Below the pieces are notes generated by a model, which did no database searches, was not told where the DNA came from, and saw only the letters and a program-made list of their open reading frames with translations. The position numbers and the translations under genes were made by a program. Shown piece after piece: positions 11,155 to 25,200 of a stretch of 64,000 nt of DNA. This DNA comes from Ehretia macrophylla (taxonomy: Eukaryota > Streptophyta > Magnoliopsida > Boraginales > Ehretiaceae): contig CM075764.1 in assembly GCA_037974665.1 (NCBI GenBank), forward strand, positions 115,878,325-115,942,324, given 5' to 3'. The stretch's first letter is position 1. Each line of letters opens with the position of its first letter.

Positions 11155-14100
11155 CTACGCCCTCGATTTGCGGGCCCAGCCTCTACGTAAAGTGAAGTTG
11201 TCTTGCCTAAGGTGTTGTGGGATTCGGTAATAGAAATGTGATAGATTAGGTTGTTGTCCTTTTCGCGGCTCACAACGTACGATCCGAGACGGAAAAACTG
11301 TAGAAAAGAAGAAAAGTGTCCCGAAACTGATTAAAACGTTTGAATTTGGTCTCCGAAAACTGACGTAGCTGACCACGCTTGATGCCTCCGTCGTAGAGCT
11401 CTCATAGTGCTTTCCAACGGTATGTTGTGCCCTTCGTAACTCCTTACGGATCAAAAGTTAAGGACACCGGAGCGACGGATACCTGGTCACAAGCCCCACG
11501 TCCTTTGTTTGCGGGCCCTGCCTCTACGTGAACTGAAGTTATTTTGCCCAAGGTACCGTGGGATTCGGTAATAGAAATGTGATGGATTAGGCTGTTGTCC
11601 TTTTCGCGGCTCACGACATACGATCCGGGACGAAAAAATAGCACAAAAGAAGAAAAGTGTCCCGAAACTGATGAAAACGTTCGATTTTGGGCATCGAAAA
11701 TAGGCACAGCTGGGTAGGATTGTTACCCCCGTTGTAGAGCTCTTGGAGAGCATTCCAACGGTATACTGTGCACCGCGTAACTCCTTACAGATTAAAAGTT
11801 ATGGGTACCGGAGCGACGGATACCTGGTAACCAGCCCCACGCCCTTGGTTTACGGGCCCAGCCTCTACATGAAGCGAAGTTGTCTTGCCCAAGGTGCCGT
11901 GGAATTCGATAATAGAAATGTGATGGATTAGGTTGCCGTCTTTTTTTGTGGCTCACAACGTACAATCCGAGACCAAAAAACAACACAAAAGAAGAAAAGT
12001 CTCTCGAAACTGATGAAAACGTTCAATTTTGGGATCCAAGAAAGGCACAGCAAAGCAGACTTGTTGCCCCCGTCGTAGAGCTCTCGGAGAACTTTCCAAC
12101 GGTATGCTGTGCGCTGCGTAACTCCTTACGGATTAAAAGTTATGGGTACCGGAGCGACGGATAGCTGGTAACCAGCCCCACACCCTCGATTTGCGGGCCC
12201 AGCCTCTACGTGAAGTGAAGTTGTCTTGCCTAAGGTGCCGTGGGATTCGGTAATAGAAATGTGATGGATTAGGTTGTCGTCCTTTTCGCGGCTCACGACG
12301 TACCATCTGGGACGAAAAAACAGTGCAAAAGAAGAAAAGTGTCCCGAAACTGATGAAAACGTTCAATTTTGGATTTCGAAAATAGGCGTAGCCGAGTAAG
12401 ATTGTTGCTCCCGTCGTAGAGCTCTCAAAGAGCTTTCCAACGGTATTCTGTGCGCCGCCCTTACGGATCAAAAGTTATGGGCACCGGAGCGACGGATACC
12501 TGGTCACAAGCCCTACGCCCTCGGTTTGCGAGCCCAGCCTCTACATGAAGTGAAGTTATCTTGCCCAAGGTGCCGTGGGATTCAGTAATAGAAATGTGAT
12601 GGATTAGGTTGTTTTCCTTTTCGCGGCTCACGACGTACGATCCAGGACGAAAAAACTTCGAAAAAGAAGAAAAGTGTCCTAAAACTGATAAAAATGTTCG
12701 ATTTTGATCTGCGAAAATAGGCGCAGCTGAGCATGCTTGCTGCCCCCATCGTAGAGCTCTCGGAGAGCTTTCCAACGGTATGCCGTGTGCCGCGTAACTC
12801 CTTACGGATCAAAAGTTATGCGCACTGGAGCGACGGATATCTGGTCACAAGCCCCACGACCTCGGTTTACGGGCCCAGCCTCTACATGAAGTGAAGTTGT
12901 CTTGCCCAAGCTACAGTGGGATTCTGTAATAGAAATGTGGTGGATTAGGTTGTCGTCCTTTTCGCGGCTCACGACGTACAATCCGAGATGAAAAAACAGC
13001 AGAAAATGAGAAAAGTGTCCCGAAACTGATTAAAACATTCGAATTTGGTCTCCGAAAACTGACGTAGCCGACCATGCTTGATGCCTCCGTCGTAGAGCTC
13101 TCAGAAAGCTTTCCAACGGTATGTTGTGCACCGCGTAACTCCTTACAGATCAAAAGTTAAGGGCACCGGAGCGACGGATACCTGGTCACAAGCCCCACGT
13201 CCTTTGTTTACGGGCCCTGCCTCTACGTGAACTGAAGTTATTTTGCCCAAGGTACCGTGGGATTCGGTAATAGAAATGTGATGGATTAGGCTGTTGTCCT
13301 TTTCGCGGCTCACGACATATGATCCGGGACGAAAAAACAGCGCAAAAGAAGAAAAGTGTCCCGAAAATAATGAAAACGTTCGATTTTGGGCTTCGAAAAT
13401 AGGCACAGCTAGGTAGGATTGCTGACCCCCTCGTAGAGCTCTTGAAGAACATTCCAACGTTATGCTGTGTACCTCGTAACTCCTTACGGATCAAAAGTTA
13501 TGGGCACCGGACCGACGGATACCTGGTCACAAGCCCCACGCCCTCGGTTTGTTGGCCCAGTCTCTACATGAAGTTAAGTTGTTTTTCCCAAGGTGCCATG
13601 GGATTCGGTAATAGAAATCATATGGATTAGCTTGTCGTCAATTTCGCAGCTAACGACGTACGATACGGGATGAAAAAATAGCGCAAAATAAGAAAACTGT
13701 CCCGAAATTGATGAAAACGTTCAATTTTGAGATCCAAAAATAGGCACAGCAAAGCATGCTTGTTGCCCCTGTCGTAGAGCTCTCGGAGAGCTTTCCAACG
13801 GTATGCTATACGTTGCGTAACTCCTTACGGATTAAAAGTTATGGGTACCAGAGCGACAGATAGCTGGTAACCAGCCCCACGCCCTCGATTTGTGGGCCCA
13901 GCCTCTACGTGAAGCGAAGATGTCTTGCCCAAGGTGCTATGGGATTCGGTAATAGAAATATGATGGATTAGGTTGTCATCCTTTTCGCAGCTCACGACGT
14001 ACGATCTGGGATGAAAAAACAGCGAAAATGAAGAAAAGTGTCCCGAAATTGATGAAAATGTTCGATTTTGGGCTCCGAAAATTGGCGCAGCCGAGTAAGA

Positions 14101-14552
14101 TTGTTGCCCCCCTCGTAGAGCTCTCAAAGAGCTTTCCAACGGGATTCTGTGCGCCGCCCCTACGGATCAAAAGTTATGGGCACCGGAGCGACGGATACCT
14201 GGTCACAAGCCCTACACCCTCAGTTTGAGGGCCCAGTCTCTTCATGAAGTGAAGTTGTCTTGCCCAAGGTGCCGTGCAATTCGGTAATATAAATGTGATG
14301 GATTAGGTTGTTATCCTTTTCGCGTCTCACGACGTACGATCCTGGACGAAAAAATAGCGCAAAAGAAGAAAAGTGTCCTAAAACTGATAAAAATGTTCGA
14401 TTTTGATCTGCGAAAATAGGCGCAGTTGAGCAGGCTTGTTGCCCCCATCGTAGAGCTCTCAGAGAGCTTTCCAACGGTATGCTTTGCACTGCGTAACTCC
14501 TTACGGATCAAAAGTTATGGGCACCGGAGGGACGGATATCTGGTCACAAGCC
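11155..14552. repeat. Higher-order repeat: two copies of a five-monomer unit (1699 bp)
   Basis: Rare variants recur at a constant offset of 1699 bp. These include TCCTTTGTTT with GGGCCCTGCC (11501 and 13200), TAGCTGGTAACCAGCCCC (12162 and 13861), and the 6-bp deletion giving GCGCCGCCC (12451 and 14150). The variant TTTTGATCTGCGAAAATAGG also recurs, at about 12712 and 14401. Since 5 x 341 is 1705, the 6-bp deletion accounts for 1699. Unit edges are approximate. Confidence 0.85.
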
Positions 14553-15099
14553 CCATGACCTTGATTTGCTGGCCCAGCCTCTACGTGAAGGGAAGTTGTC
14601 TTGCCCAAGGTGCCATGGGATTCGGTAATAGAAATGTGATGGATTAGGTTGTCATCTTTTTCGCGCCTCACGATGTACAATCCGGGATGAAAAAACAGCG
14701 GAAAAGAAGAAAAGTGTCCCGAAACTGATGAAAACATTCGATTTTGGGCTCCGAAAACAGGCACAGCCGAGCACGCTTGCTGCCCCTGTCGTAGAGCTCT
14801 CTGAGAGCTTTTCAACAGAATACTGTGCGCCTCGTAACTCCTTACGGATCAAAACTTATGCGCACCAGAGCGACGGATACCTGGTCACAAGCCCCACACC
14901 CTCGATTTGCAGGCCCAGCCTCTACGTGAAATGAAGTTGTCTTGCCCAACATGCCATGGGATTCAGTAATAGAAATATGATGTATTAGGTTGTCGTCCTT
15001 TTCGCGACTCATGACGTACGATCCGCGATGGAAAAACAGCACAAAAGAAGAAAAGTATCACGAAACTAATGAAAATGTTCGATTTTGGGCTCCAAAAAA

Positions 15100-18000
15100 A
15101 GTCACCGCCGAGCATCCTAGGTGCCCCCATTGTAGAGCTCTCAGAGAGCTTTCTAACGTTATGTTGTGCGCCGCTGAACTCCTTATCGATCTAAAGTTAT
15201 GAGCACCGGAGCGATGGATACCTGGTCACAAGCCCTACGCCCTCGGTTTACGGGCCCCATCCTCTACGTGAAGTGAAGTTTTCTTGCCCAAGGTGCTGTG
15301 CGATTCTATAATAGATATGTGATGGATTCGGTTGTCGTCCTTTTCGCGGCTCATGACGTACGATCTGGGACGGAAAAACAGCGAAAAAGGAGAAAAATAT
15401 CCCGAAATTGATGAAAACGTTCGATTTTGGGCTCCGAAAATAGGCATATCCTACGAGGCTTGTTACCTCTATCGTAGAACTCTCAGAGAGCTTTCCAACG
15501 GTATACTGTGCGCCGCGTAACTCCTTATGGATCAAATGTTAAGGGTACCGGAGCGACGGATACCTGGTTACAAGCCCCACGTCCTTTGTTTGCGGGCCCA
15601 GCCTCTACGTGAAGTGAAGTTGTTTTGCCCAAGTTACTGTGGGATTCGGTAATAAAAATGTGATGGATTAGGTTGTCGTCCTTTTTGCGGCTCACGACAT
15701 ATGATCCTGGACGGAAAAACAGCGCAAAAGAAGAAAAGTGTCCCGAAACTGATGAAAACATTCGATTTTTGGCTCCAAAAATAGGCGCAAATTGGTAGGA
15801 TTTCTACCCTCGTCGTAGAACTCTCGGAGAGCTTTCCAACGGTACGCTGTGCACCGCGTAACTCCTTACGGATTAAAAGTTATGGGCACCGGAGCGACGG
15901 ATACTTGGTCACAAGCCCCACGCCCTCGGTTTGCGGGCCCAGCCTCTACGTGAAGTGAAGTTTTCTTGCCTAATGTTCCATGGGATTCGGTAATTGAAAT
16001 GTGACGCATTAGGTTGTCGTCCTTTTCGCGGCTCACGACGTATGATCCGGAACGAAAAAACAGCGAAAAAGAATAAAAGTGTCCCAAAACTAATGAAAAC
16101 GTTCAATTTAGTGATCCGAAAATAGGCGTAGCCAACCAAGCTTGTTGCCTCTATCGTAGAGCTCTCAGAGAGCTTTCCAACGGTATGCTGTGCGCCGCAT
16201 AACTCTTTACGGATCAAAAGTTAAGGGCACCAGAGCAACGGATACCTGGTCACAAGCCCCACATCCTTTGTTTACGGGCCCAGCCTCTACTTGAAGTGAA
16301 GTTGTTTTGCCCAAGGTACCGTGGGATTCAATAATAGAAATGTGATGGATTAGATTGTCGTCCTTTTCGCGGCTCACGACTTACAATCCGGGAAGAAAAA
16401 ATAGCGTAAAACAAGAAAAGTGTCCCAAAACTGATGAAAATGTTCAATTTTGGGCTTTGATAATAGGCGTAGCTACGTAGGATTGCTGCCCCCGTCGTAG
16501 ATCTCTCGGAGAGCTTTCCAATGGTATGCTGTGCACCGCGTAACTCCTTACGGATCAAAAGTTATGGGCTCCGGAGTGACGGATACATGGTGACAAGCCC
16601 ACGCCCTCGAGTTGTGGGCCCAGCCTCTACGTGAAGTGAAGTTTTCTTGCCGAAGGTACCATGGGATTCGGTAATAGAAATGTGCTGGATTAGGTTATCG
16701 TACTTTTCGCGGCTCACGACGTACGATCCAGGACGAAAAAACAGCGAAAAAGAAGAAAAATGTCCTAAAATTGATGAAAATGTTCAATTTTGGGCTCCGA
16801 AAACAGGCACAGTAGAGCATGCTTGCTGCCCCAGTCATAGAGCTCTCGGAGAGCTTTCCAATGGAATACTGTGCACCTCGTAATTCCTTACGAATCAAAA
16901 CTTATGCCTACCGGAGCGACGGATACCTGGTCACAAGCCCCACACCCTCGATTTGCAGGCCCAGCCTCTACGTGAAGTGAAGTTGTCTTGCCCAACATGC
17001 CATGGGATTCAGTAATAGAAATGTAATGTATTAGGTTGTCGTCCTTTTCGCAGCTCACGACGTAAAATCCGCGACGGAAAAATAGCACAAAAGAAGAAAA
17101 GTGTCCAAAAACTTATGAAATTTTTTGATTTTGGGCTCCAAAAACAGTCGCGACCGAGCGTCCTAGGTACCCCCATTGTAGAGCTCTTAGTGAGCTTTCC
17201 AACGGTATGCTGTGCAACGCGTAACTCCTTACGGATCAAAAGTTATGAGCATTGGAGCGACGGATACCTGGTCACAAGCCCCACGCCCTCGGTTTGCGAG
17301 CCCAGCCTCTATGTGAAGTGAAGTTGTCTTGCCCAAGGTGCCATGGGATTCGGTAATAGAAATGTGATGGATTAGGTTGTCGTCCTTTTCGCGGCTCACG
17401 TACGATCCGGGACAGAAAAACATCAAAAAAGAAGAAAAATATCCCAAAATTGATGAAAACCTTCGATTTTGGGCTCCGAAAATAGGAATAGCCAACCAGG
17501 CTTGTTGCTTCGGTCGTAGAGCTCTCAGAGAGATTTCCAACGGTATGTTGTGCGCCGCGTAACTACTTATGGATCAAATGTTAAGGGTACCGGAGCGACG
17601 GATACCTGGTTATAAGCCCTACGTCCTTTGTTTGTGGGCTCAGCCTCTACGTGAAGTGAAGTTGTATTGCCCAAGGTACCGTGGGATTCAGTAATAGAAA
17701 TGTGATGCATTAGGTTGTTGTCCTTTTCGCGGCTCACGACATATTATCCTAGACAGGAAAAAAATTGCAAAAGAAGAAAAGTGTCACGAAACTGATGAAA
17801 ATGTTCGATTTTGGGCTCCAAAAATAGGCGCAGAGTAGTAGGATTTCTACTCCCGTCGTAGAGCTCTTGGAGAGCTTTCCAACGGTACGCTGTGCACCAC
17901 GTAACTCCTTACAGATCAAAAGTTATGGCACCGAAGCGACGGATACCTGGTCACAAGCCCTACGCCATCGTTTTGCGGGCCCAGCATCTACATGAAGTGA

Positions 18001-19200
18001 AGTTTGATTTCCCAAGGTGCCGTGGGATTCAGTAATTGAAATGTGATGGATTAGGTTGTCGTCCTTTTCGCGGCTCACGACGTACGATTCGGGATGGAAA
18101 AACAGCGTAAAAGAAGAAAAGTGTTCTAAAACTGATGAAAACGTTCAATTTTGAGATCCAAAAATAGGCGTAGCCGACCAAGCTTATTGCCTCTGTCGTA
18201 GAGCTTTCAGAGAGGTTTCTAACGGTATACTGTACGCCGCATAACTTCTTACGGATCAAAAGTTATGGGCACCGGAGCGACGGATACTTGGTCACAAGCC
18301 CCACGCCCTCGATCTGCGGGCCCAGCCTCTACGTGAAATGAAGTTTTCTGGCCTAACGTGTAGTGGGATTCGGTGATAAAAATGTGATGGATTAGGTTGT
18401 CGTCTTTTTCGCGGCTCACGACATATGATCCGGAACAGAAAAATAGCCTAAAAGAAGAAAAGTGTCTCGAAACTGATGAAAACATTCGATTTTGGGTTCC
18501 AAAAATAGGCGCAGCTCGCTAGGATTGCTACACTCGTCGTAGAGCTCTCGGAGAACTTTCCAACAGTATGCTGTGCACCGCGTAACTCCTTACAGATCAA
18601 AAGTTATGGGCACCGGAGCGACGGATACCTGATCACAAGCCCCACGCCCTCGGTTTACGGGCCCAGCCTCTACATGAAGTGAAGATGTCTTGCCCAAGGT
18701 GCCGTGGGATTCGGTAATAGAAATGTGATTGATTAGGTTGTCGTCCTTTTCGCGGCTCACGACGTACGATCCAGGATGAAAAAACAGCGGAAATGAAGAA
18801 AAACATCCCGAAAGTGATGAAAATGTTCAATTTTTGGCTTCGAAAACAGGCGCAGATGAGTAGGCTTGCAGCCCCCATCGTACAGCTCTAGGATAGCTTT
18901 CCAACAGTATGTTGTCCACCGCGTAACTCCTTTCGGATCAAAAGTTTTGGGTACCGGAGTGCCGGATACCTGGTCACAAGCCCTACGTCCTCTATTTGCT
19001 TGCCCAGCCTCAACGTGAGGTGAAGTTGTCTTGCCCAAGGTGTCGTGGGATTCGGTAATAGAAATGTGATAGATTAGGTTGTCATCCGTTTCGCGGCTCA
19101 CAACGTATGATCCAGAACGAAAAAACAGCGCAAAAGACTAAAAGTCTCCCAAAACTTATGAAAATGTTCGATTTTATGCTCCAAAAAATGACGCAGCCGA
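15100..19200. repeat. Higher-order repeat: two copies of a six-monomer unit (about 2043 bp)
   Basis: Rare variants repeat about 2043 bp apart: GGATCAAATGTTAAGGGTAC (15529 and 17571), GGATTTCTAC (15798 and 17841), and a CGAGC-TCCTAGG block (15109 and 17155). Six monomers would be 2046 bp. Related variants near 19200 and 21700 suggest the six-monomer spacing continues with more divergence. Confidence 0.78.
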
Positions 19201-22200
19201 GCATGCTAGGTGCCCCCATTGTAGAGCTCTCGGAGAGCTTTCCAACAGTATGCTGTTTGCCGCGTAACTTATTACGGATCAAAAGTTATGGGCACCGGAG
19301 AGACGGATACCTGGTCACAAACCCCACGCTCTCGGTTTGCGGGCCCAGCATCTACGTGAAGTGAAGTTATCTTGACCAAGGTGCCGTGGGATTCGGTAAT
19401 AGAAAAGTGATGGATTAGGTTGTCGTCCTTTTCGCGGCTCACGACGTACGATCCAGGACGGAAAAACAGCGAAAAAGAAGAAAAGTGTCCCAAAACTGAT
19501 GAAAACGTTCAATTTGGGGCCCTGAAAATAGGCGTAGCTGACCAGGCTTGTTACCTCTGTCGTAGAGCTCTCAGAGAGCTTTCCAACGGCATGCTGTGCG
19601 CTGCGTAACTCTTTATGGATCAAAAGTTATGGGCACCGGAGCGACGGATACCTGGTCACAAGCCCCACATCCTTTGTTTACGGGCCCAGCCTCTACGTGA
19701 AGTGAAGTTATTTTGCCCAAGGTACCGTGGGATTCGGTAATAGAAATGTGGTGGATTAGGTTATCGTCCTTTTCGCGGCTCATGACATACGATTTGGGAC
19801 GGGAAAATAACGCAAAAGAAGAAAAGTATCTCAAAACTGATGAAAACATTCGATTTTGGGCTCTGAAAACAGGCGTAGCTTGCTAGGTTTGCTACACACG
19901 TCGTAGAGCTCTCGGTGAACTTTCCAATAGTATGATGTGCACTGTGTAACTCCTTACGGATCAAAAGTTATGGGCACCGGAGCGACAGATACCTGGTCAC
20001 AAGCCCCACGCCCTCGGTTTACGGGCCCAGCCTCTAGGTGAGATGAAGTTGTCTTGCCCAAGGTGTAGTGGGATTCGGTAGTAGAAATGTGATGGATTAG
20101 GTTGTCATCCTTTTCGAGGCTCAAAACGTACGATCCGGGACGGAAAAAAAGCGCAAAAGAAGAAAAGTATCCCAAAACTTATGAAAATGTTCGATTTTGT
20201 GCTCCAAAAACTGACGCAGCTGAGCATGCTAGGTGCCCCCATTGTAGAGCTCTCAGATAGCTTTCCAACGGTATATTGTGCGCCTCGTAACTCCTTATGG
20301 ATCAAAAGTTATGGGCACCGAAGCGGCGGATACCTGGTCACAAGCCCCACACCCTCGGCTTGCGGGCCCAGCCTCTACGTGAAGTGAAGTTGTCTTGCCC
20401 AGGGTGCCACGGGATTCGGTAATAGAAATGTGATGGATTAGGTTGTCGTCCTTTTCACGGCTCACGACGTACGATCTAGGACGAAAAAACAACGGAAAGG
20501 AAGAAAAGTATCCCAAAACAAAATAAAAACGTTCGATTTTGGGCTCCGAAAATAGGCGCAGCCGAGCAGGCTTGCTGCCCCATCGTAGAGCTCTCGGAGA
20601 GCTTTCCAACAGAATACTATGCGCCTCGTAACTCCCGACGAATCAAAACTTATGCATACCAAAACAACGGATACCTTGTCACAAGTCCCACGCCCTCGGT
20701 TTGCGGGCCCAGCCTCTACGTGAAGTGAAGTTTTCTTGCCCAACGTGCCATGGGATTCGGTAATAGAAATATGATGGATTAGGTTGTCATTCTTTTCGTT
20801 GCTCACGACGTACGATTCGGGATGAAAAAACAGTGCAAAAGAAGAAAAGTGTCCCAAAACTTATGAAAATGTTTGATTTTGGGCTACAAAAATAGTCGCA
20901 GCCGAGCATGCTAGGTTCCCCCATTGTAGAGCTCTCAGGGAACTTTCCAACGGTATGCTGTGCGCCGCGTAACTCCTTATGGATCAAAAGTTATGGGCAC
21001 CGGAGCGACGGATATCTAGTCACAAGCCCCACGCCCTCGGTTTGCGGGCCCAGCAACTACGTGAAGTGAAGTTCTTTTGCCCAAGGTACAGTGAGATTCG
21101 TTAATAGAAATGTGATGGATTAGGTTGTCGTCTTTTTCGCGGCTCACGACATACGATCCGGGACGAAAAAAATGCGCAAAAGAAGAAAAGTGTCTCGAAA
21201 CTGATGAAAACGTTCAATTTTTGGCACAAAAAATTGGCACAGTTGGGTAGGATTGCTACCCCCGTCATAGAGCTCTCGGAGAGCTTTCCAACGGTATGTT
21301 GTGCACCACGTAACTCCTTATAAATCAAAAGTTATGGGCACCGGAGTGACGGATACCTGGTCACAAGCCTCACACCTCGGTTTGTGGGACCAGCCTCTAC
21401 ATGAAGTGAAGTTGTCTTGCCCAAGGTGCCGTGGGATTCGGTAATAGAAATGTGATGGATTAGGTTGTCGTCCTTTTCGCGGCTCACGACGTATGATCCG
21501 GGACGGAAAAACAGCGGAAAAGGAGAAAAGTATCCCAAAATTGATGAAAACGTTCGATTATGGGCATCGAAAATAGGCGTAGCCAACCAGGCTTGTTGCC
21601 TCTGTCGTAGAGCTCTCAGAGAGCTTTCCAACGGTATGCTGTGCGCCGCATAACTCCTTACGGATCAAAAGTTAAGGGCACCGGAGCGACGAATACCTGG
21701 TCACAAGTCCCACGTCCTTTGTTTGTGGGCCCAGCCTCTACGTGAAGTGAAGTTGTTTTGCCCAAGGTACCGTTGGATTCGGTAATAGAAATGTGATGGA
21801 TTAGATTGTCGTCCTTTTCGTGGCTCACAACGTACGATCCGGGATGAAAAAATAACGCAAATTAATAAAAGTGTCCCAAAATTGATGAAAATGTTCAATA
21901 TTGTTTCCAAAAATAGGTGCAGCTAGGTAGGATTGTAGCCCCCATCGTAGAGTTCTCGGAGAGCTTTCTAACGGTATGTTGTGCTCCGCGTAACACCTTA
22001 CGGATCAAAAGTTATGGGCACCGGAGCGACGGATACCTGGTCACAAGCCCCACGCCCTCGGTTTGCGGGCCCAGCCTCTACGTGAAGTGAAGTTGTCTTG
22101 CCTAAGGTGCCGTGGGATTCGGTAATAGAAATGTGATGGATTAGGTTGTCGTCCTTCTCGCGAGTCACAATGTACGATCCGGGACAGAAAAACAGCGGAA

Positions 22201-25200
22201 AGAAGAAAACTGTCCCAAAACTGATGATAACGTTCAATTTTGGGCTCTGAAAATAGGCGTAGCCCACCAGGCTTGTTGCCTCCATTATAGAGCTCTCAGA
22301 GAGCTTTCCAACGGTATGCTGTGCGCCGCGTTACTCCTTACGGATCAAAAGTTAAGGGCACCGGTGCGACGGATACCTGGTCACAAGCCCCACGTCCTTT
22401 GTTTACGGGCCCAGCCTCTACATGAAGTGAAGTTGTTTTGCCTAAGATACAGTGGGATTCAGTAATAGAAATGTGATGGATTAGGTTGTCGTCTTTTTCG
22501 CGGCTCATGACATACGATCCGGGACGGAAAAACAACGCAAAAGAAGAAAAGTGTCTCGAAACTGATTAAGATGTTCGATTTTGGGCTCCGAAAATAGGCG
22601 CAGCTAGCTAGCATTGCTACCCCCGTCGTAGAACTCTCGGAGAACTTTCCAATGGTATGCTGTGCACCGTATAACTCCTTACGGATCAAAAGTTATGGGC
22701 ACCGGAGTGACGGATACCTGGTCACAAGCCCCACGCCCTCAGTTTGCGGGCCCAGCCTCTACATGAAGTGAAGTTGTCTTGCCCAAGGTGCCGTGGGATT
22801 CGGTAATATAAATGTGATGGATTAGGTTGTCATCCTTTTCGCGGCTTACGACGTACGATCCGGGATGAAAAAACAGCGGAAAGGAAGAAAAGTGTCCTGA
22901 AACTGATGAAAACGTTCGATTTTGGACTTCGAAAACAAGTGCAGCCGAGCAGGCTTGCTACCCCCGTCGTAGATCTCTCAGAGAGCTTTCCAATGGTATG
23001 CTGTGCGCCATGTAACTCCTTACAGATCAAAAGTTATGGGTACCGGAGCGACGGATACCTGGTCACAAGCCCCACACCCTCAATTTGTGGGCTCAGCCTC
23101 TACGTGAGGTGAAGTTGTCTTGCCTAACATGCCGTGGGATTCGGTAATAGAAATGTGATGGATTAGGTTGTCGTCTTTTTCGCGGCTCACGACGTACGAT
23201 CCGAGACGGAAAAATAGTACAAAAGAAGAAAAATGTCCCAAAACTTATGAAAATGTTCGATTCTGGGCTCCAAAACATATGCAGCTGAGCATGCTAGGTG
23301 CCCCCATTGTAGAGCTCTTAGAGAGCTTTCCAACGGTATGCTGTGCGCCTCGTAACTCCTTACGAATCAAAAGTTATGGGCACCGGAGCGACGGATACCT
23401 AGTCACAAGCCCCACGCCCTCGGTTTGCGGGCCCTGCAACTACGTGAAGTGAAGTTGTTTTGCCCAAGGTACCGTGAGATTCGGTAATAGAAATGTGATG
23501 GATTAGGTTGTCGTCCTTTTCACGGCTAACGACATACGATCTGGGACGAAAAACATGTGCAAAAGTGGAAAAGTGTCCTAAAACTGATGAAAACGTTCAA
23601 TTTTTGGCACCAAAAATTGACAAAGTTGGGTTGAATTGCTGCCCCCGTCATAGAGCTCTCGGAGAGCTTTCTAACGGTATGTTGTGCTCCGCGTAACACC
23701 TTACGGATCAAAAGTTCTGGGCACCGGAGCGACGGATACTTGGTCACAAGCCCTACGCCTTCGGTTTGCGGGCCTAGCCTCTACGTGAAGTGAAGTTGTC
23801 TTGCCTAAGGTGCCGTGAGATTCGGTAATAGAAATGTGATGGATTAGGTTGTCGTCCTTCTCGCGGCTCACGACGTACGATCCAGGACGGAAAAACAACA
23901 GAAAGAAGAAAGGTGTCCCAAAACTGATGAAAACGTTCAATTTTGGGCTCTGAAAATAGGCGTAGGCCACCGGGCTTGTTGCCTCAGTCGTAGAGTTCTC
24001 AGAGTGCTTTCCAACGGTATGTTGTGTGCCGCGTTACTCCTCACGGATCAAAAGTTAAGGGCACCGGATCGACGGATACCTGATCACAAGCCCCACGTCC
24101 TTTGTTTACGGGCCCAACCTCTACGTGAAGTGAAGTTGTTTTGCCTAAGATACCGTGGGATTTGGTAATAGAAATGTGATGGATTAGGTTGTCGCCTTTT
24201 TAGCGGCTCATGACATACGATCCGGGATGAAAAAACAGCGCAAAAAAAGAAAAGTGTCTCGAAACTGATTAAAATGTTTGATTTCGGACTCCGAAAATAG
24301 GCATAGCTAGCTAGCATTGATACCCTGTCGTAGAGCTCTCGGAGAACTTTCCAATGGTATGATGTGCACTTCGTAATTCCTTACGGATCAGAAGTTATGG
24401 GCACCGGAGTGACGAATAACTGGTCACAAGCCCCACGCCCTCAGTTTAAGGGCCCAGCCTCTACATGAAGTGAAGTTGTCTTGCCCAAGGTGCCATGGGA
24501 TTCGATAATAGAAACGTGATGGATTAGGTTGTCGTCCTTTTCGCAGCTCACGACGTACGATCCGCGACGAAAAAACAGTGCACAAGAAGAAAAAGGGTCT
24601 AGAAACAGATGAAAACATTCGATTTTGGGCTTCAAAAACAGGTGCAGCCAAGCAGGCTTGCTGCCCCCGTCGTAGAGCTCTCGCAGAGCTTTTCAACTGT
24701 ATGCTGTGTGCCGCGTAACTCCTTACGAATCAAAAGTTATGGGCACCAGAGCGACGGATACCTGGTCACAAGCCCCACACCCTCAATTTGTGGGCTCAGC
24801 CTCTACGTGAGGTGAAGTTGTCTTGCCCAACGTGTCGTGGGATTCGGTAATAGAAATGTGATGGATTAGGTTGTCGTTCTTTTCGCGGCTCACTACGTAC
24901 GTTCTGAGACAAAAAAACAGTGCAAAGGAAGAAAAATATCCCAAAACTTATGGAAATATTCGATTTTGGGCTCCAAAAACATATGCAGCTGAGCATGCTA
25001 GGTGCCCCCATTGTAGAGCCCTCAGAGAGCTTTCCAACGGTATGCTGTGCGCCTCGTAACTCCTTACGAATCAAAAGTTATGGGCACCGGAGCGACGGAT
25101 ACCTGGTCACAAGCCCCACGCCCTCGGTTTGCGGGCCCAGCCTCTACGTGAAGTGAAGTTGTCTTGCCCAAGGTGCCATGGGATTCGGTAATAGAAATGT

